The notes under the pieces are model-generated. The model did no database searches, was not told the DNA's origin, and was given only the letters and a program-made list of their open reading frames with translations. Shown piece by piece: positions 54,822-63,940 of a DNA stretch of 64,000 bases. The translations under genes and the position numbers were made by a program. Position 1 is the first letter of the stretch. Every line of letters begins with the position of its first letter. Origin of the DNA: Cordylochernes scorpioides (Eukaryota > Arthropoda > Arachnida > Pseudoscorpiones > Chernetidae); contig CP092865.1 in NCBI GenBank assembly GCA_030710605.1, forward strand, positions 143,577,081-143,641,080, written 5' to 3'.

Positions 54822-56155
54822 ATATATTTTTTCTTTTCCCAAATACATGTGATTCAGGCCACTATAATCATGGTGGATATTTAGCAGCCTCTTCTACTGT
54901 AAGCGCACCACGTCCCTACGCACATAGAACGGTTTTACTTTTGACTTTACAAGTTGGCCCTAGCTCCTTTTGCTTACTTGCCCTCACCTGTGGGATTTAC
55001 TTCTGAAAATCAATGAATAACCCACAGTTTAAAAACACAAAATAAAATTGCCACACAATTAGCTAAACCTTTTTTAAAATATGAATATTGACCTTACATA
55101 TTGGAACAGATACTTTTTATAACAATATTTTTCGGCAAAATTCTGATTATATTTGTTGGCTGTAATTTTTTTTTAATTTTTATCTATTTTTCAAAAACAA
55201 TTGCTTCGAATAATATTTCCCCACAATAATCAATTTAATAAAGTCTTCAACCTCGCATAATATCATCATTTAAATTGTGTATTGGAAAATTGAATTACAA
55301 ATCTTCTATTAAAGAAAATTGATCTTGCATTTTTTAATTGCCTAAAAATACTTATACATAAAGAAATATTTCACTGTTTTTAACATTCATTTATGCAATA
55401 TTTGAACTATATGGACTGCATTTTGACACAGTATAGAGGTGGGTGTTAAGAGAGTCAATGTCAGTTTCAAAATATCAAAAATTTACTTAATTCTAAGTTG
55501 ATGTGCATATAAAAAGAAATCTTCATTTCTTATCAATATTAGCATTTTTATATTTTAAAATTTTTTATATGACATATAATTGCCTTTCACTATATTTACA
55601 ATATCCTTCTAAAATAATTGATCTCTCGCTCTTGTTATATATATGTTATATAAAAATTATTTTATTTAAAATTACAATTTCTCGAGCAAACTACTCTGTA
55701 AGGTCGACCGCCAGATGTTGCAGCTTTCCGTTTATAAAACTCTTTGTTGTTGTTTTCCGTTGGCCAGCTCAAATATTTTTGTACATATGTAAATACATAA
55801 TCTTTTATTTTCTTCTTTACACCTCAAATCAGGTATTTCTTTTTAAATTGTTTCATTATCACAATTAAAGCAAATTGTGATTCAAAATTGTTTTATTATC
55901 ATTTCCGTGACTGCAAACAATATCATAATAATATTTCATGTATCCAAAGCAAAAGCTTATCTCAACATTTTTCAATACAATATATATATATATTTTTTTT
56001 TTTTTTTCACTAATCGGATTAACCATTTTTGATTAAAATTTTTTTTGGTTTCATTAAAGATACTTGAAAAGGCACTCATGTTTGTGAAATTTCAGTAATA
56101 TAATTGTTACCATCATCAATGTGCTTAAATGATTCTAGTACTTTGTCTAATAATG
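54822..56155. other. Non-coding part of duplicated block 2
   Basis: Collinear with 32350-33480 of block 1. It includes T-rich tracts and an open frame at 55503-55868 that is low complexity and not matched by an open frame in block 1. I do not call a gene. Confidence 0.55.
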
Positions 56156-56160
56156 GTAAC

Positions 56161-56492
56161 TGTTCGTGGCTTGAATGTTCAGTAAAGGATACTAAGAAGC
56201 ACTTTGCCACTTGTCTTGAATTGTTTTATTGTCTTTGGTTTTAGAGTTATGAGTAGCTACCACATGAATTTAGAATACATGAAATTGACTTAGATTTTGA
56301 TACTAGTGGTAGAGAGAGAGAGAAAACAAAAAGCTATATTAATTAACCAAACTAGAAATTTGCATACATACTGATTCCTTTAAAAATTTACATATTGAAG
56401 ATTTATATTGTACAATTGAATTTAGAATATTTTGGCTTAATTTTCATATATAAAATTGAATTTAAGGAAATTATTAACTATAGGATCCAACA
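56161..56492 (-). repeat. 3' LTR of the Pao element
   Basis: Matches 61284-61614; the few differences seen include TTCCTTTAAAAATT versus TTGCTTTAAAATT. A GA-rich microsatellite is included. On the minus strand the purine tract GCCGGGGGAGTA (56493-56504) precedes it. Confidence 0.92.
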
Positions 56493-56620
56493 TACTCCCC
56501 CGGCTGGGAAGAGATGACCAGAAAATAAAAAATAAAAAAAATAAATAAAAATAAAAAAGAGTTCCAATAGTATAGATGCTGGACTAATTGATTCCGACTA
56601 TGTAGCTAAGATTACAATTC

Positions 56621-58129
56621 TCATTGTTTGAAAGGTAATGGAATCAGCTTCCATCTTTGAGTATCCGATTGAGGTGAATCTTGGATGAGATTTTCAGATT
56701 CGTTGGCCAGTTCTCTTTCGGGAACTGCTGGATTATCAGACTCTGCGGCTGCTAAGTCGGATTCAATAGGATCTTCCCAAGGTTTTGATTCAGCCTTTAT
56801 GCATGAGCCTTGTTCGGTCGATTCCTCTAAATGTTCTTTGGAGAGTTGTCGACTTTCTGCCGCCTTCTCAAAATCTTCCAGATTGACTGCCTTTTCTAAA
56901 GCTTCGGGTCTTAAGACTTCTTTCTTCAAGATTTCTGGCCATTCTATATATGCCGATGAACTGTAATTTTCATCGTCGTCTTCAGATTCCTTGACGTCTT
57001 CTAAGCATAGAGAATCGATGGGTTTCCAGCGGGATAATTTAGCCTTTTCACCGCTCTGTAGATAATCCTTTGTTGATGTATCCACAATTTCAACAGGTAC
57101 AACTTTCTCTTTGCTTGACGATTCCTTAGCTTCTGTATAAACATTGATTATGCCACTGGTAGCCTCTTTAGGTCGATTAAGATCAGCTTCAACCACATTG
57201 AGGTGAGCTGGGTCATCATGGCACAGTTCCTTCTTATCCAGAGCTTCTACACTGACCACTGGTTCTTTCGAATATTTGCCTTCCGATTTATCAATAACCG
57301 AAACTTCGGAGATTTCAATCTTTGGAGTCCCGATATCTTTGTTAGACTCTTCGTCTTCAATGACAAAAGTGGTTTCTAAAATTGAAGAATCTTCTTGATT
57401 CTCATCAATAGCCTCAGGAATGTCGGCATTCTCAGTTAAGAGATTTTTGATAAGTGATTCCTGGCGTGGGGGTTTCGGTTGTAAGAGAGGGAAATTTTGA
57501 TTTTCATTTAAATAGGAATACTTGAGTCTACCTCCAACTCTTAGAAGTCTTTGAGTGTCTAAAAAGGGATTTAGAGAAGTTAGCTTGTTGGACAGAGGTA
57601 GTTGCTTGTTTGACTTCAGTAATTTTATTTCCGTGCAGAATTCAACTTGCTGGATTGATTTGACTAAGACTTGAATTGCCTTTGTTAATTCTCTTGTTGT
57701 CAAAGGTCCTTTCTGACGAATTGGATCAAAGAGGAGGCAATTGTAGTAGAATCTCCAACACCAAGCTGTTATTCGGATCAATTTGGTCATTGTGGAATAC
57801 CTTTCAATGAATTCTAGATTTAACATAGTTTCTGAATTTTGAATTAAGGTTGTTTGATCCAACACTTGACCTTCACCGACTTCTTCTTGAATGATATTGA
57901 GATTTACTTGGGTTGGTGAAGAAGGAATATATCGAACATTATTTTCTTGAAGCCAAATAGGATCCCGCCACCAAATTCTATGATTGACCAAGTCTTGAGG
58001 CATGATTCCTCTTGATGCGCAATCAGCTGGATTATCTTGACTGGATACATGGAACCAATCAGTGATTTGAGTCAAATTTTGAATTGACGACACTCTGTTC
58101 GAAACAAAGGCCTTTCCATCTGCTGGCAT
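56621..58129 (-). CDS. Pao-derived ORF: RNase H end, integrase start, acidic replacement segment
   Basis: 502 residues. Residues 7-60 continue the Pao RNase H and its linker (AFVSNRVSSIQNLTQITDWF, NPADCASRGIMPQDL, WWRDPIWL). Residues 110-230 are the Pao region before integrase, ending LLRVGGRLKYSYLNENQNFP and QESLIKNLL. There the integrase HHCC finger and DDE core should begin. Instead residues about 231-502 are a continuous, strongly acidic, low-complexity stretch (ESEDDDENYSSSAYIEWPE, repeated E/K/S clusters) ending RWKLIPLPFKQ. It has no stop over about 270 codons. No integrase catalytic residue remains. It lies in a different frame from the upstream ORF; the frames cross in RNase H at about 58100-58125. 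Confidence 0.75.
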   Translation of the reverse strand: MPADGKAFVSNRVSSIQNLTQITDWFHVSSQDNPADCASRGIMPQDLVNHRIWWRDPIWLQENNVRYIPSSPTQVNLNIIQEEVGEGQVLDQTTLIQNSETMLNLEFIERYSTMTKLIRITAWCWRFYYNCLLFDPIRQKGPLTTRELTKAIQVLVKSIQQVEFCTEIKLLKSNKQLPLSNKLTSLNPFLDTQRLLRVGGRLKYSYLNENQNFPLLQPKPPRQESLIKNLLTENADIPEAIDENQEDSSILETTFVIEDEESNKDIGTPKIEISEVSVIDKSEGKYSKEPVVSVEALDKKELCHDDPAHLNVVEADLNRPKEATSGIINVYTEAKESSSKEKVVPVEIVDTSTKDYLQSGEKAKLSRWKPIDSLCLEDVKESEDDDENYSSSAYIEWPEILKKEVLRPEALEKAVNLEDFEKAAESRQLSKEHLEESTEQGSCIKAESKPWEDPIESDLAAAESDNPAVPERELANESENLIQDSPQSDTQRWKLIPLPFKQ

Positions 58130-60635
58130 CTGATCTTATCCAATCTATGCAGATTTGTGAATCAGTCCACAAAAAGGTTTTGTCAGGTTGAAAAGGAAAT
58201 GATTCAAGAATGACTTGATTCATTTGAGCCAAAAGCAATGCTGCACTTAGTTCAAGTCTTGGAATTGTAATGGTCTTTAATGGTGCAACCTTAGTTTTTG
58301 AGGTTATCAGATTGATTTTGATCTTTTGAATTTTGAATCTAGTTTTCAAGTAAAAAACTGCTGAATAAGCATTAAGGGATGCATCACAAAATCCATGTAG
58401 TTGTAATTCTTCTATTTCAGAAGATGAACTGTTCAGGTATCTTGGTATTTTGATTTCCTTTAGGCACGATAGTTGAGTTTGGAATTTATTCCAATTTGAC
58501 TTTATATCTGATTCAATTGGTTCATCCCATGAAGTTCTCTCAGCAGGAAGTTGACGTTTTCGCCTATAATAGGGTGGTGGCTTTATCTTAGGAATAATCG
58601 AAGTTTCTTTCTTAGATGAGGGTGGTTCACTTGACTGAGAAGCGAGAGGTTGTTCTGGAGTGGATGGTTGACTTGATTCAGAAGGAAGTAATTGGTTTTG
58701 TTTAGAAGTAATTTGTGGAGTTAACTTAGAGATACGTGACTTTTTAGATTTACTTGGAATTTCTTCAGATTTACTTGGATTATCTTCGGATCTACTTAGA
58801 TTTTCTTCAGACTTACTTGAATTATCTTCAGATTCTTCTATAGAGGAGCATGAAAAATTGGAGTTCTGAGACATCTGTGGCTCTGTATAATCCCCAGAAC
58901 ATCGGCAACTCTCTGAACCTCTGGTGGGAGATGTAGGGGACTTGGGCCCACTTTGGGCCTTGAAATCTTCAACAGAAGCCGATGAGAGAGTGTAACTCTG
59001 CTCTGGGCTCATCGGGTAGGATGGCAGATTATCAACTCGGTTCTGGCTCTCTTCCGAGTGGGGGGAAATAACATCCTGGTTAGAAAATGATAAGTGGGAG
59101 TTGGAATCGGGTGGCTGAACCACTTTGGTCCATGTGGGGCTTTCCTCCTTCTTCTGAAGAACAGGAGTGGTCTCCTGCAGATGAGCAGTGTTACTGGGAT
59201 ACAAGGCCTGGGGATCTTCCACTGGTGGCCATGTTCCAGACTGAGTAGTGGATGTGCTCTGTAGGCTCAAAGTTAGAGACGGTGACCCTTGAACAGAGTC
59301 TGGTAGACTTGGAGAGGTCTGAATGGACTCTTGTAGACTTGGAGATGGGGCATTCTTTATACCCAACTGGGCCTTAGAAATTGGGACATCTTCAAGTTCC
59401 CAGAATTTTCTTATGCTGGAATCAAGTTCAGTGGTACAGTGATTGATTACCGAAGTATTTGACTTAATATTTGAATGGATTCTCCCATAAACAAGCCAAC
59501 CTAACTTGGTATTAAGTGCTATAGGATGGTACTTTAAATCTGTTTTCTGACCTAGAATGATTTCTACAAAGGTATCTGCACCCAAAATTAGGTCTATGGG
59601 CTTGGTGACATAGAATTCTGGGTCTGCCAAGAGCAAATTTTCTAAATGAGGAAAGTCTGCTGACTGAATTTGGAAGTTTGGAAGGTCAGCAGTTACCCTC
59701 CCAACCACAAATGCTCTGGCAGAAAATAATTGATCATTATGATGTGGGGTGAACTCTATTTCAACCTGCGATGTTGTCCTGTTGACAACAATGTCACCTA
59801 CACCTTTTAGTGTATAAGAATTTTTCCTTTTTTCAAGTCCCAACTTGTGGCAACATTGTTCTGAAATTAGGCTTATTTGGGACCCATTGTCCACTAATGC
59901 TCTACATAGCACAAATGAGCCATCCTTCGCCTTGACTTTAATAAGGGCTGTTGACAGTAGAATATTTGTTTCCGTTTCCAAAGGCATCGCATTACAGATG
60001 GTATTTGTTGAAATCAACATCTCTTGAGAGGTTGTTGGTTGTGGAATAGATGGTTCAGAGTTGTATTCATGCAGAAGAGTATGATGGTTCTGCTTGCAGT
60101 TTTTACATCTTGATGTGATGAGACATTTGGATATCTCATGATTTGCTCTAAGGCAATTTTGACAAAGTTTATGTTTTTTAACTAATTCCCATTTTTTAGG
60201 CAAGGGAAGATTTATGAATCTATGGCAGTCATTTAGTTTATGAATTTGATGACATAAAATACAATTTTGACCTTTGTTGACATAAAGGCCGTGAGCCATC
60301 ATATTTTTGCTAGAGGTTTTTTGTTCCTGGAACAAAGGAATTCTCATACCTTGCAGGCTTCTAGCATGTTTTTCTAAAAAATTCACAAATTTTTCAAATG
60401 TTGGATATTCTTCATTTTGAAGGGTTAATTCCCATTCTTTCCTGAGGGCTTCACCAATTCTTTTTTCAAAAAAATTGATCAGGATTAGATCTGTTAATGT
60501 GTTTTTCTCAAGTCCTAGCACTGAGAGATTTCTAATGCCTTCATTGCAAACATCAAGGATTTCATAGAGAGAACCAGCCGAAATAGATTTTAATGGCCTT
60601 ATGGAGAATATTTTGTTGATTTGTGAAAAAGCCAA
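58059..60635 (-). CDS. Pao Gag-protease-RNase H ORF with RT replaced by a Ser/Pro-rich segment
   Basis: 858 residues counted from 60635, which begins just after an in-frame TAA. Residues 1-115 are the C-terminal half of Pao Gag. Residues 125-190 hold three zinc knuckle-like motifs (CILCHQIHKLNDC, CQNCLRANHEISKC, CKNCKQNHH). Residues 240-390 are the DUF1758-type protease (ALVDNGSQISLIS, DLILGADTF, LGWLVYGRI). Residues 400-422 match the segment before RT (IRKFWELEDVPISKAQ). Residues about 424-698 are unlike any Pao RT: Ser/Pro/Glu-rich, with tandem SPSLxxSxQ units (430-460) and SKSEE units (607-630). From 700 the Pao sequence returns (SWDEPIESDIKSNW, LHGFCDASLNAYSAVFYL, SKTKVAPLKT, WTDSQICIDWI). 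The RT palm and its YxDD are absent. Confidence 0.82.
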   Translation of the reverse strand: MAFSQINKIFSIRPLKSISAGSLYEILDVCNEGIRNLSVLGLEKNTLTDLILINFFEKRIGEALRKEWELTLQNEEYPTFEKFVNFLEKHARSLQGMRIPLFQEQKTSSKNMMAHGLYVNKGQNCILCHQIHKLNDCHRFINLPLPKKWELVKKHKLCQNCLRANHEISKCLITSRCKNCKQNHHTLLHEYNSEPSIPQPTTSQEMLISTNTICNAMPLETETNILLSTALIKVKAKDGSFVLCRALVDNGSQISLISEQCCHKLGLEKRKNSYTLKGVGDIVVNRTTSQVEIEFTPHHNDQLFSARAFVVGRVTADLPNFQIQSADFPHLENLLLADPEFYVTKPIDLILGADTFVEIILGQKTDLKYHPIALNTKLGWLVYGRIHSNIKSNTSVINHCTTELDSSIRKFWELEDVPISKAQLGIKNAPSPSLQESIQTSPSLPDSVQGSPSLTLSLQSTSTTQSGTWPPVEDPQALYPSNTAHLQETTPVLQKKEESPTWTKVVQPPDSNSHLSFSNQDVISPHSEESQNRVDNLPSYPMSPEQSYTLSSASVEDFKAQSGPKSPTSPTRGSESCRCSGDYTEPQMSQNSNFSCSSIEESEDNSSKSEENLSRSEDNPSKSEEIPSKSKKSRISKLTPQITSKQNQLLPSESSQPSTPEQPLASQSSEPPSSKKETSIIPKIKPPPYYRRKRQLPAERTSWDEPIESDIKSNWNKFQTQLSCLKEIKIPRYLNSSSSEIEELQLHGFCDASLNAYSAVFYLKTRFKIQKIKINLITSKTKVAPLKTITIPRLELSAALLLAQMNQVILESFPFQPDKTFLWTDSQICIDWIRSDASRWKGLCFEQSVVNSKFDSNH

Positions 60636-60935
60636 TTATCTTCTGTTATTAAATCTATTGCATAAGGTATCCCATGCTTGCTGGTAGTTTTTGTCAGAAA
60701 TGGGAAAACCCCTAATCAACTTTTCCGCAGGACCCTTAACAGATGCATTTAGATATTGAAATTTTTGTATTTCAGTTAGTGTTTGATTTGAATTAATGGT
60801 GGAGTTAAATATTTCTCTAAAACTAAGCCAATTGGCTGAATCACCATTGAAAATGGGTAAATTTATCTTAGGTAAATTAACATTGGATTCGGGCAGTTGT
60901 TTATCACTATGAGTATTTTCTTTGGTTTCAATCAA
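60636..60935 (-). pseudogene. gag: Pao Gag, middle segment
   Basis: 99 codons including LPKINLPIFNGDSANWLSFR and SVKGPAEKLIRGFPISDKNY, the conserved DUF1759-type Gag region of Pao/BEL elements. It ends NNRR then TAA (60636-60638), and the 858-codon ORF continues in the same frame, so a single nonsense codon or a readthrough site divides Gag. Confidence 0.8.
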
Positions 60936-61207
60936 AGATAAAGCTCTTCAATAGACACCAACATATTAAAAATATCCTTCTTGGCCTTTGAATAATCGTC
61001 ATATTGTGTATCATCTAACTCTGATTCTAATAATGTGTTGATAACTTGATTTAGGCTAATTTTCCTTTCCTTAACTTCTTGTTGGAATAGCTTTAATCCA
61101 TGTATGTTTTTAGATTCTACAATAGCTTTTTTCTCTGATTCCAGATCCTTTATTTCCTGAATAATAAAGTTGAATTTGTGCCGAATTTTAACTTCTGATT
61201 TGGGCAT
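60932..61207 (-). pseudogene. gag: Pao Gag, N-terminal segment
   Basis: 91 codons, Lys/Glu-rich and probably coiled-coil, starting MPKSEVKIRHKF. It is the expected N-terminus of Pao Gag. It overlaps the next segment by four bases (60932-60935) in another frame, so a frameshift mutation near 60940 or a recoding event separates them. Confidence 0.65.
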
Positions 61208-61261
61208 GACTTTATTTTAAGAATTTTAAGTTTTCAAATGGCTTACCTTAATTTTTTAAAG

Positions 61262-61280
61262 TATCCGGCTCGAGGGACCA
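61262..61280 (-). other. Pao primer-binding site, tRNA-Tyr-like
   Basis: The minus strand reads TGGTCCCTCGAGCCGGATA, three bases inside the 5' LTR. From memory it is the complement of the 3' end of animal tRNA-Tyr with about one mismatch. Position and TGG start are right for a PBS. Confidence 0.75.
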
Positions 61281-61283
61281 TAA

Positions 61284-61614
61284 TGTTCGTGGCTTGAATG
61301 TTCAGTAAAGGATACTAAGAAGCACTTTGCCACTTGTCTTGAATTGTTTTATTGTCTTTGGTTTTAGAGTTATGAGTAGCTACCACATGAATTTAGAATA
61401 CATGAAATTGACTTAGATTTTGATACTAGTGGTAGAGAGAGAGAGAAAACAAAAAGCTATATTAATTAACCAAACTAGAAATTTGCATACATACTGATTG
61501 CTTTAAAATTTACATATTGAAGATTTATATTGTACAATTGAATTTAGAATATTTTGGCTTAATTTTCATATATAAAATTGAATTTAAGGAAATTATTAAC
61601 TATAGGATCCAACA
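61284..61614 (-). repeat. 5' LTR of the Pao element
   Basis: 331 bp; pairs with 56161-56492. It lies next to GTAAC at 61615-61619. Confidence 0.92.
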
Positions 61615-61619
61615 GTAAC

Positions 61620-62410
61620 ATTGCTGTTACTTAAATGTTACAAACATTCAAATAATTTGGATTTTTGGTCTTATTACCTTTTGATTAACACTGATGAAGG
61701 TCTATTTCAGAGTGCATGCATTGGGCCATTTGAAAATTTTTTATAGAAAATTTCTCATATATAAAAAAAGTTACTTCAAAAATGAAATTTTCATTTTAAT
61801 ATAATCTATAGCTTTAAATAATAAATAAAAATTTTAAAATATAAAAATGTGTTTTTTTTTTTTAATGTTGCAAATTTTTTTTATTGAGATTGTGCAAAAT
61901 ACAAATTCACTCCACTTACAATAATATGAGTAGAGAGTAAAGGGTAAATATTATCAGTTAAGCTATCTACACATTTATATAGTATTTATTTTAAGATATA
62001 AGATAAAAGCTACTGCCAATTACTTAGTATAAAAACTATGAAGCAGTCTTCACACAAAGAGGCACTAAACTTCAATTATATACTCTATATCATCTAATAA
62101 AACTTTCAGATTTTAAGTAATATTGAGTCATAAGGCACAATTTGGATTATAGATTATAAACACAAGGTAATAAGACCAAATAAATAAATAACACACTATT
62201 TATTTATTTGGATTTGGTCTTATTACTTTGTGTTTAATATTGAGTGAGATTGAAACTACTTTATTTCAATGTTCATATAAGATTATATATGGTTAAATAC
62301 AGAATAAATACGAATAAATAAGATTAAATATGGATAAATATAAATAAACGCAAAATATAAAATTTATAAATATACATATATATATAATATATATAGTTCA
62401 TTGGTTTTCA
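61620..62410. repeat. Dispersed repeat R copies and an inverted pair
   Basis: 61620-61700 is the second half of the R repeat into which Pao inserted. 62155-62185 (CACAAGGTAATAAGACCAAATAAATAAATA) and 62195-62230 (TATTTATTTATTTGGATTTGGTCTTATTACTTTGTG) are inverted copies forming a hairpin. The rest is AT-rich. No gene is seen. Confidence 0.55.
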
Positions 62411-62420
62411 CTGGTTAACT

Positions 62421-62660
62421 TCATTGCCTCGGGATTGGGGCCGACGGCAAACAGCCATGCCTGAAGATCCAGGGCTCTTCACAGGAGTTGATCACCTCCC
62501 GGAGCAGGGTTCGCACAACTCGGCAACTCCAATATCTGTGGGTCAGCGCCCCGTCGCTGGACTCACAGGCGGGACAGGTGGAACGCCTCGAGGCAGGATG
62601 GTCAGGATGTTGCTTCATTTTGTAATATTGAGTGGCTAATGTACTAAGTATAGGTTTCAT
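62421..62660 (-). pseudogene. Non-LTR retrotransposon C-terminal tail
   Basis: A short minus-strand frame carries CPACESSDGALTHRYWSC, the CX2CX8HX4C zinc-binding motif found after RT in several non-LTR clades, followed by RVVRTLLREVINSCEEPW. The local GC content is much higher than the surroundings. The rest of the element is missing. Confidence 0.6.
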
Positions 62661-63326
62661 CTAAAAAAGCTATAGGAAAGGGATGATAAAATAAAAGAAC
62701 AAAGAAAAATGAACAAACAAGGAAGAAAAATAGGCAGGTAATAAGAAGACTGGAAGGGCGAACTCATTTGACATTTTACACATACATTGAGCCAGCTGAT
62801 ATTCCCCTCTCCCCAACCCACTGTTAGATAGGCAAGAAAGTATGGGACAAGATATCTAGAACATAAATTTGCATCCTCATGCTTGACGCCTGGTGGGTAA
62901 ATAGGTGAATTCACCTCCTTCAAGTCCAAAGTAAAAGATGCTTATAAATAAATAAATGTTTGTTTTCCAAATACATTTTTACAAGATTTTATCTATCAGG
63001 ATGAAATTTTAACACAGTATAGAGTACATTAATGTTGATCTTATATCTTAATCCTATATTGAAAATTAATATTATATCTCGTTATTTATATAAAAATAAA
63101 TAAGATGACAGTGTGTGTGCTTATTGTGCATATTATTTCATAATATTTTACCTTTCTGTATGAAACTTGAATGCATCATAAATTGTTTTCATTTTATACT
63201 TTTCTTTTCCACCAATTAAAATTTCCAAAATACAGAAATTTATTTTTGAACATTTAATGCACCTGTTGTCAGTAAAATTGCAGAATAAGTTGTTTTTAAA
63301 ATTATGCAAGGGTGAGGAAATCATAT
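62661..63326. other. Unassigned DNA, then block 2 DNA
   Basis: 62661-62960 has no recognised feature. 62980-63326 matches 33540-33760 and 34480-34620 of block 1 (for example GTGTGTGCTTATTG). Confidence 0.45.
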
Positions 63327-63577
63327 TGTAGCGTAGAAATCAAGCCTTGAAATATTCTAAGATGTAAAAGTATTTATTGATGACGTCACAGCGACGAGTC
63401 GACAATTATTAACAGGTCAGCTCCAAAACTATTTACAGCTAGAGAATCTTAAGCAAGTAAGCAAAGAAATATTTTAAGATGATTTCACAAAACAGATTAA
63501 AATATATTTTTATAATCTGTTGAATATATTTTCATTGAATAATATTAAATTAAATAATAAAATATTTCTTCGCCACA
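63327..63577 (+). mobile_element. Solo LTR (251 bp) with ATAT duplication
   Basis: TGTAGCG...CGCCACA ends, flanked by ATAT (63323-63326 and 63578-63581). The equivalent position of block 1 (near 34608) reads ATCATATTGCTGTG without the insert, which gives the empty site. It contains a CRE-like TGACGTCA at about 63382-63389. The family is not otherwise present in the window, and the strand is uncertain. Confidence 0.75.
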
Positions 63578-63589
63578 ATATTGCTGTGA

Positions 63590-63940
63590 TAGCCTTACAC
63601 AATGTAGGCCATAATCCTTTTCCTATATGAAAACTAAAAATTTGAAAATTTCATGTTTGTTTATTGAACCATTTAAGGGTTTAACAAGAGCATGGAGCTT
63701 TTAATGACCTAGAAAGATATGGATGACCACTCATATAACAGACACAAGAATCTCCACAAACGATCTTTTGCTTTAAAACCCTGGACAGAGAGCTGTCATA
63801 ATTACCGCTAAATATATAAATTAAAAGTATACCTCAAATTTTGTCTGTACTGCATGATGGTTTTTGGCCTTAAAATGTTTTCATATATGAAAAAATTGTT
63901 AATGTTGAAATGAAACACAAAGTAATATGAACAAATCTGT
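63590..63940 (+). pseudogene. Decayed Tc1/mariner-type transposase, block 2 copy
   Basis: Collinear with 34620-35030: AACCATTTAAGGGTTTA, TTAATGACCTA.AAAGAT, CTGTACTG.ATGATGGTT, ATGTTTTCA. The coding frame is not recoverable by eye. Confidence 0.5.

Larger units (their letters stand above)
56161..61614 (-). mobile_element. Pao/BEL element with RT and integrase cores replaced
   Basis: 5.45 kb on the minus strand with 331-332-bp LTRs (61284-61614 is 5', 56161-56492 is 3'). LTR ends are TGTTGGATCC...CCACGAACA. A 5-bp duplication GTAAC flanks it (56156-56160 and 61615-61619). PBS and PPT are present. Internal coding order is gag, zinc knuckles, DUF1758-type protease, a Ser/Pro-rich segment where the RT core should be, RNase H, the start of integrase, and an acidic segment where the integrase core should be. 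It must be non-autonomous. Its LTRs are very similar, so it moved recently. Confidence 0.9.

Noticed and set aside
55503-55868. 121-codon ORF in block 2
   Set aside because: Hydrophobic low-complexity translation of T-rich DNA, not conserved as an open frame in block 1.
56685-56966. Plus-strand ORF within the Pao acidic segment
   Set aside because: Antisense shadow of the 502-codon minus-strand ORF.
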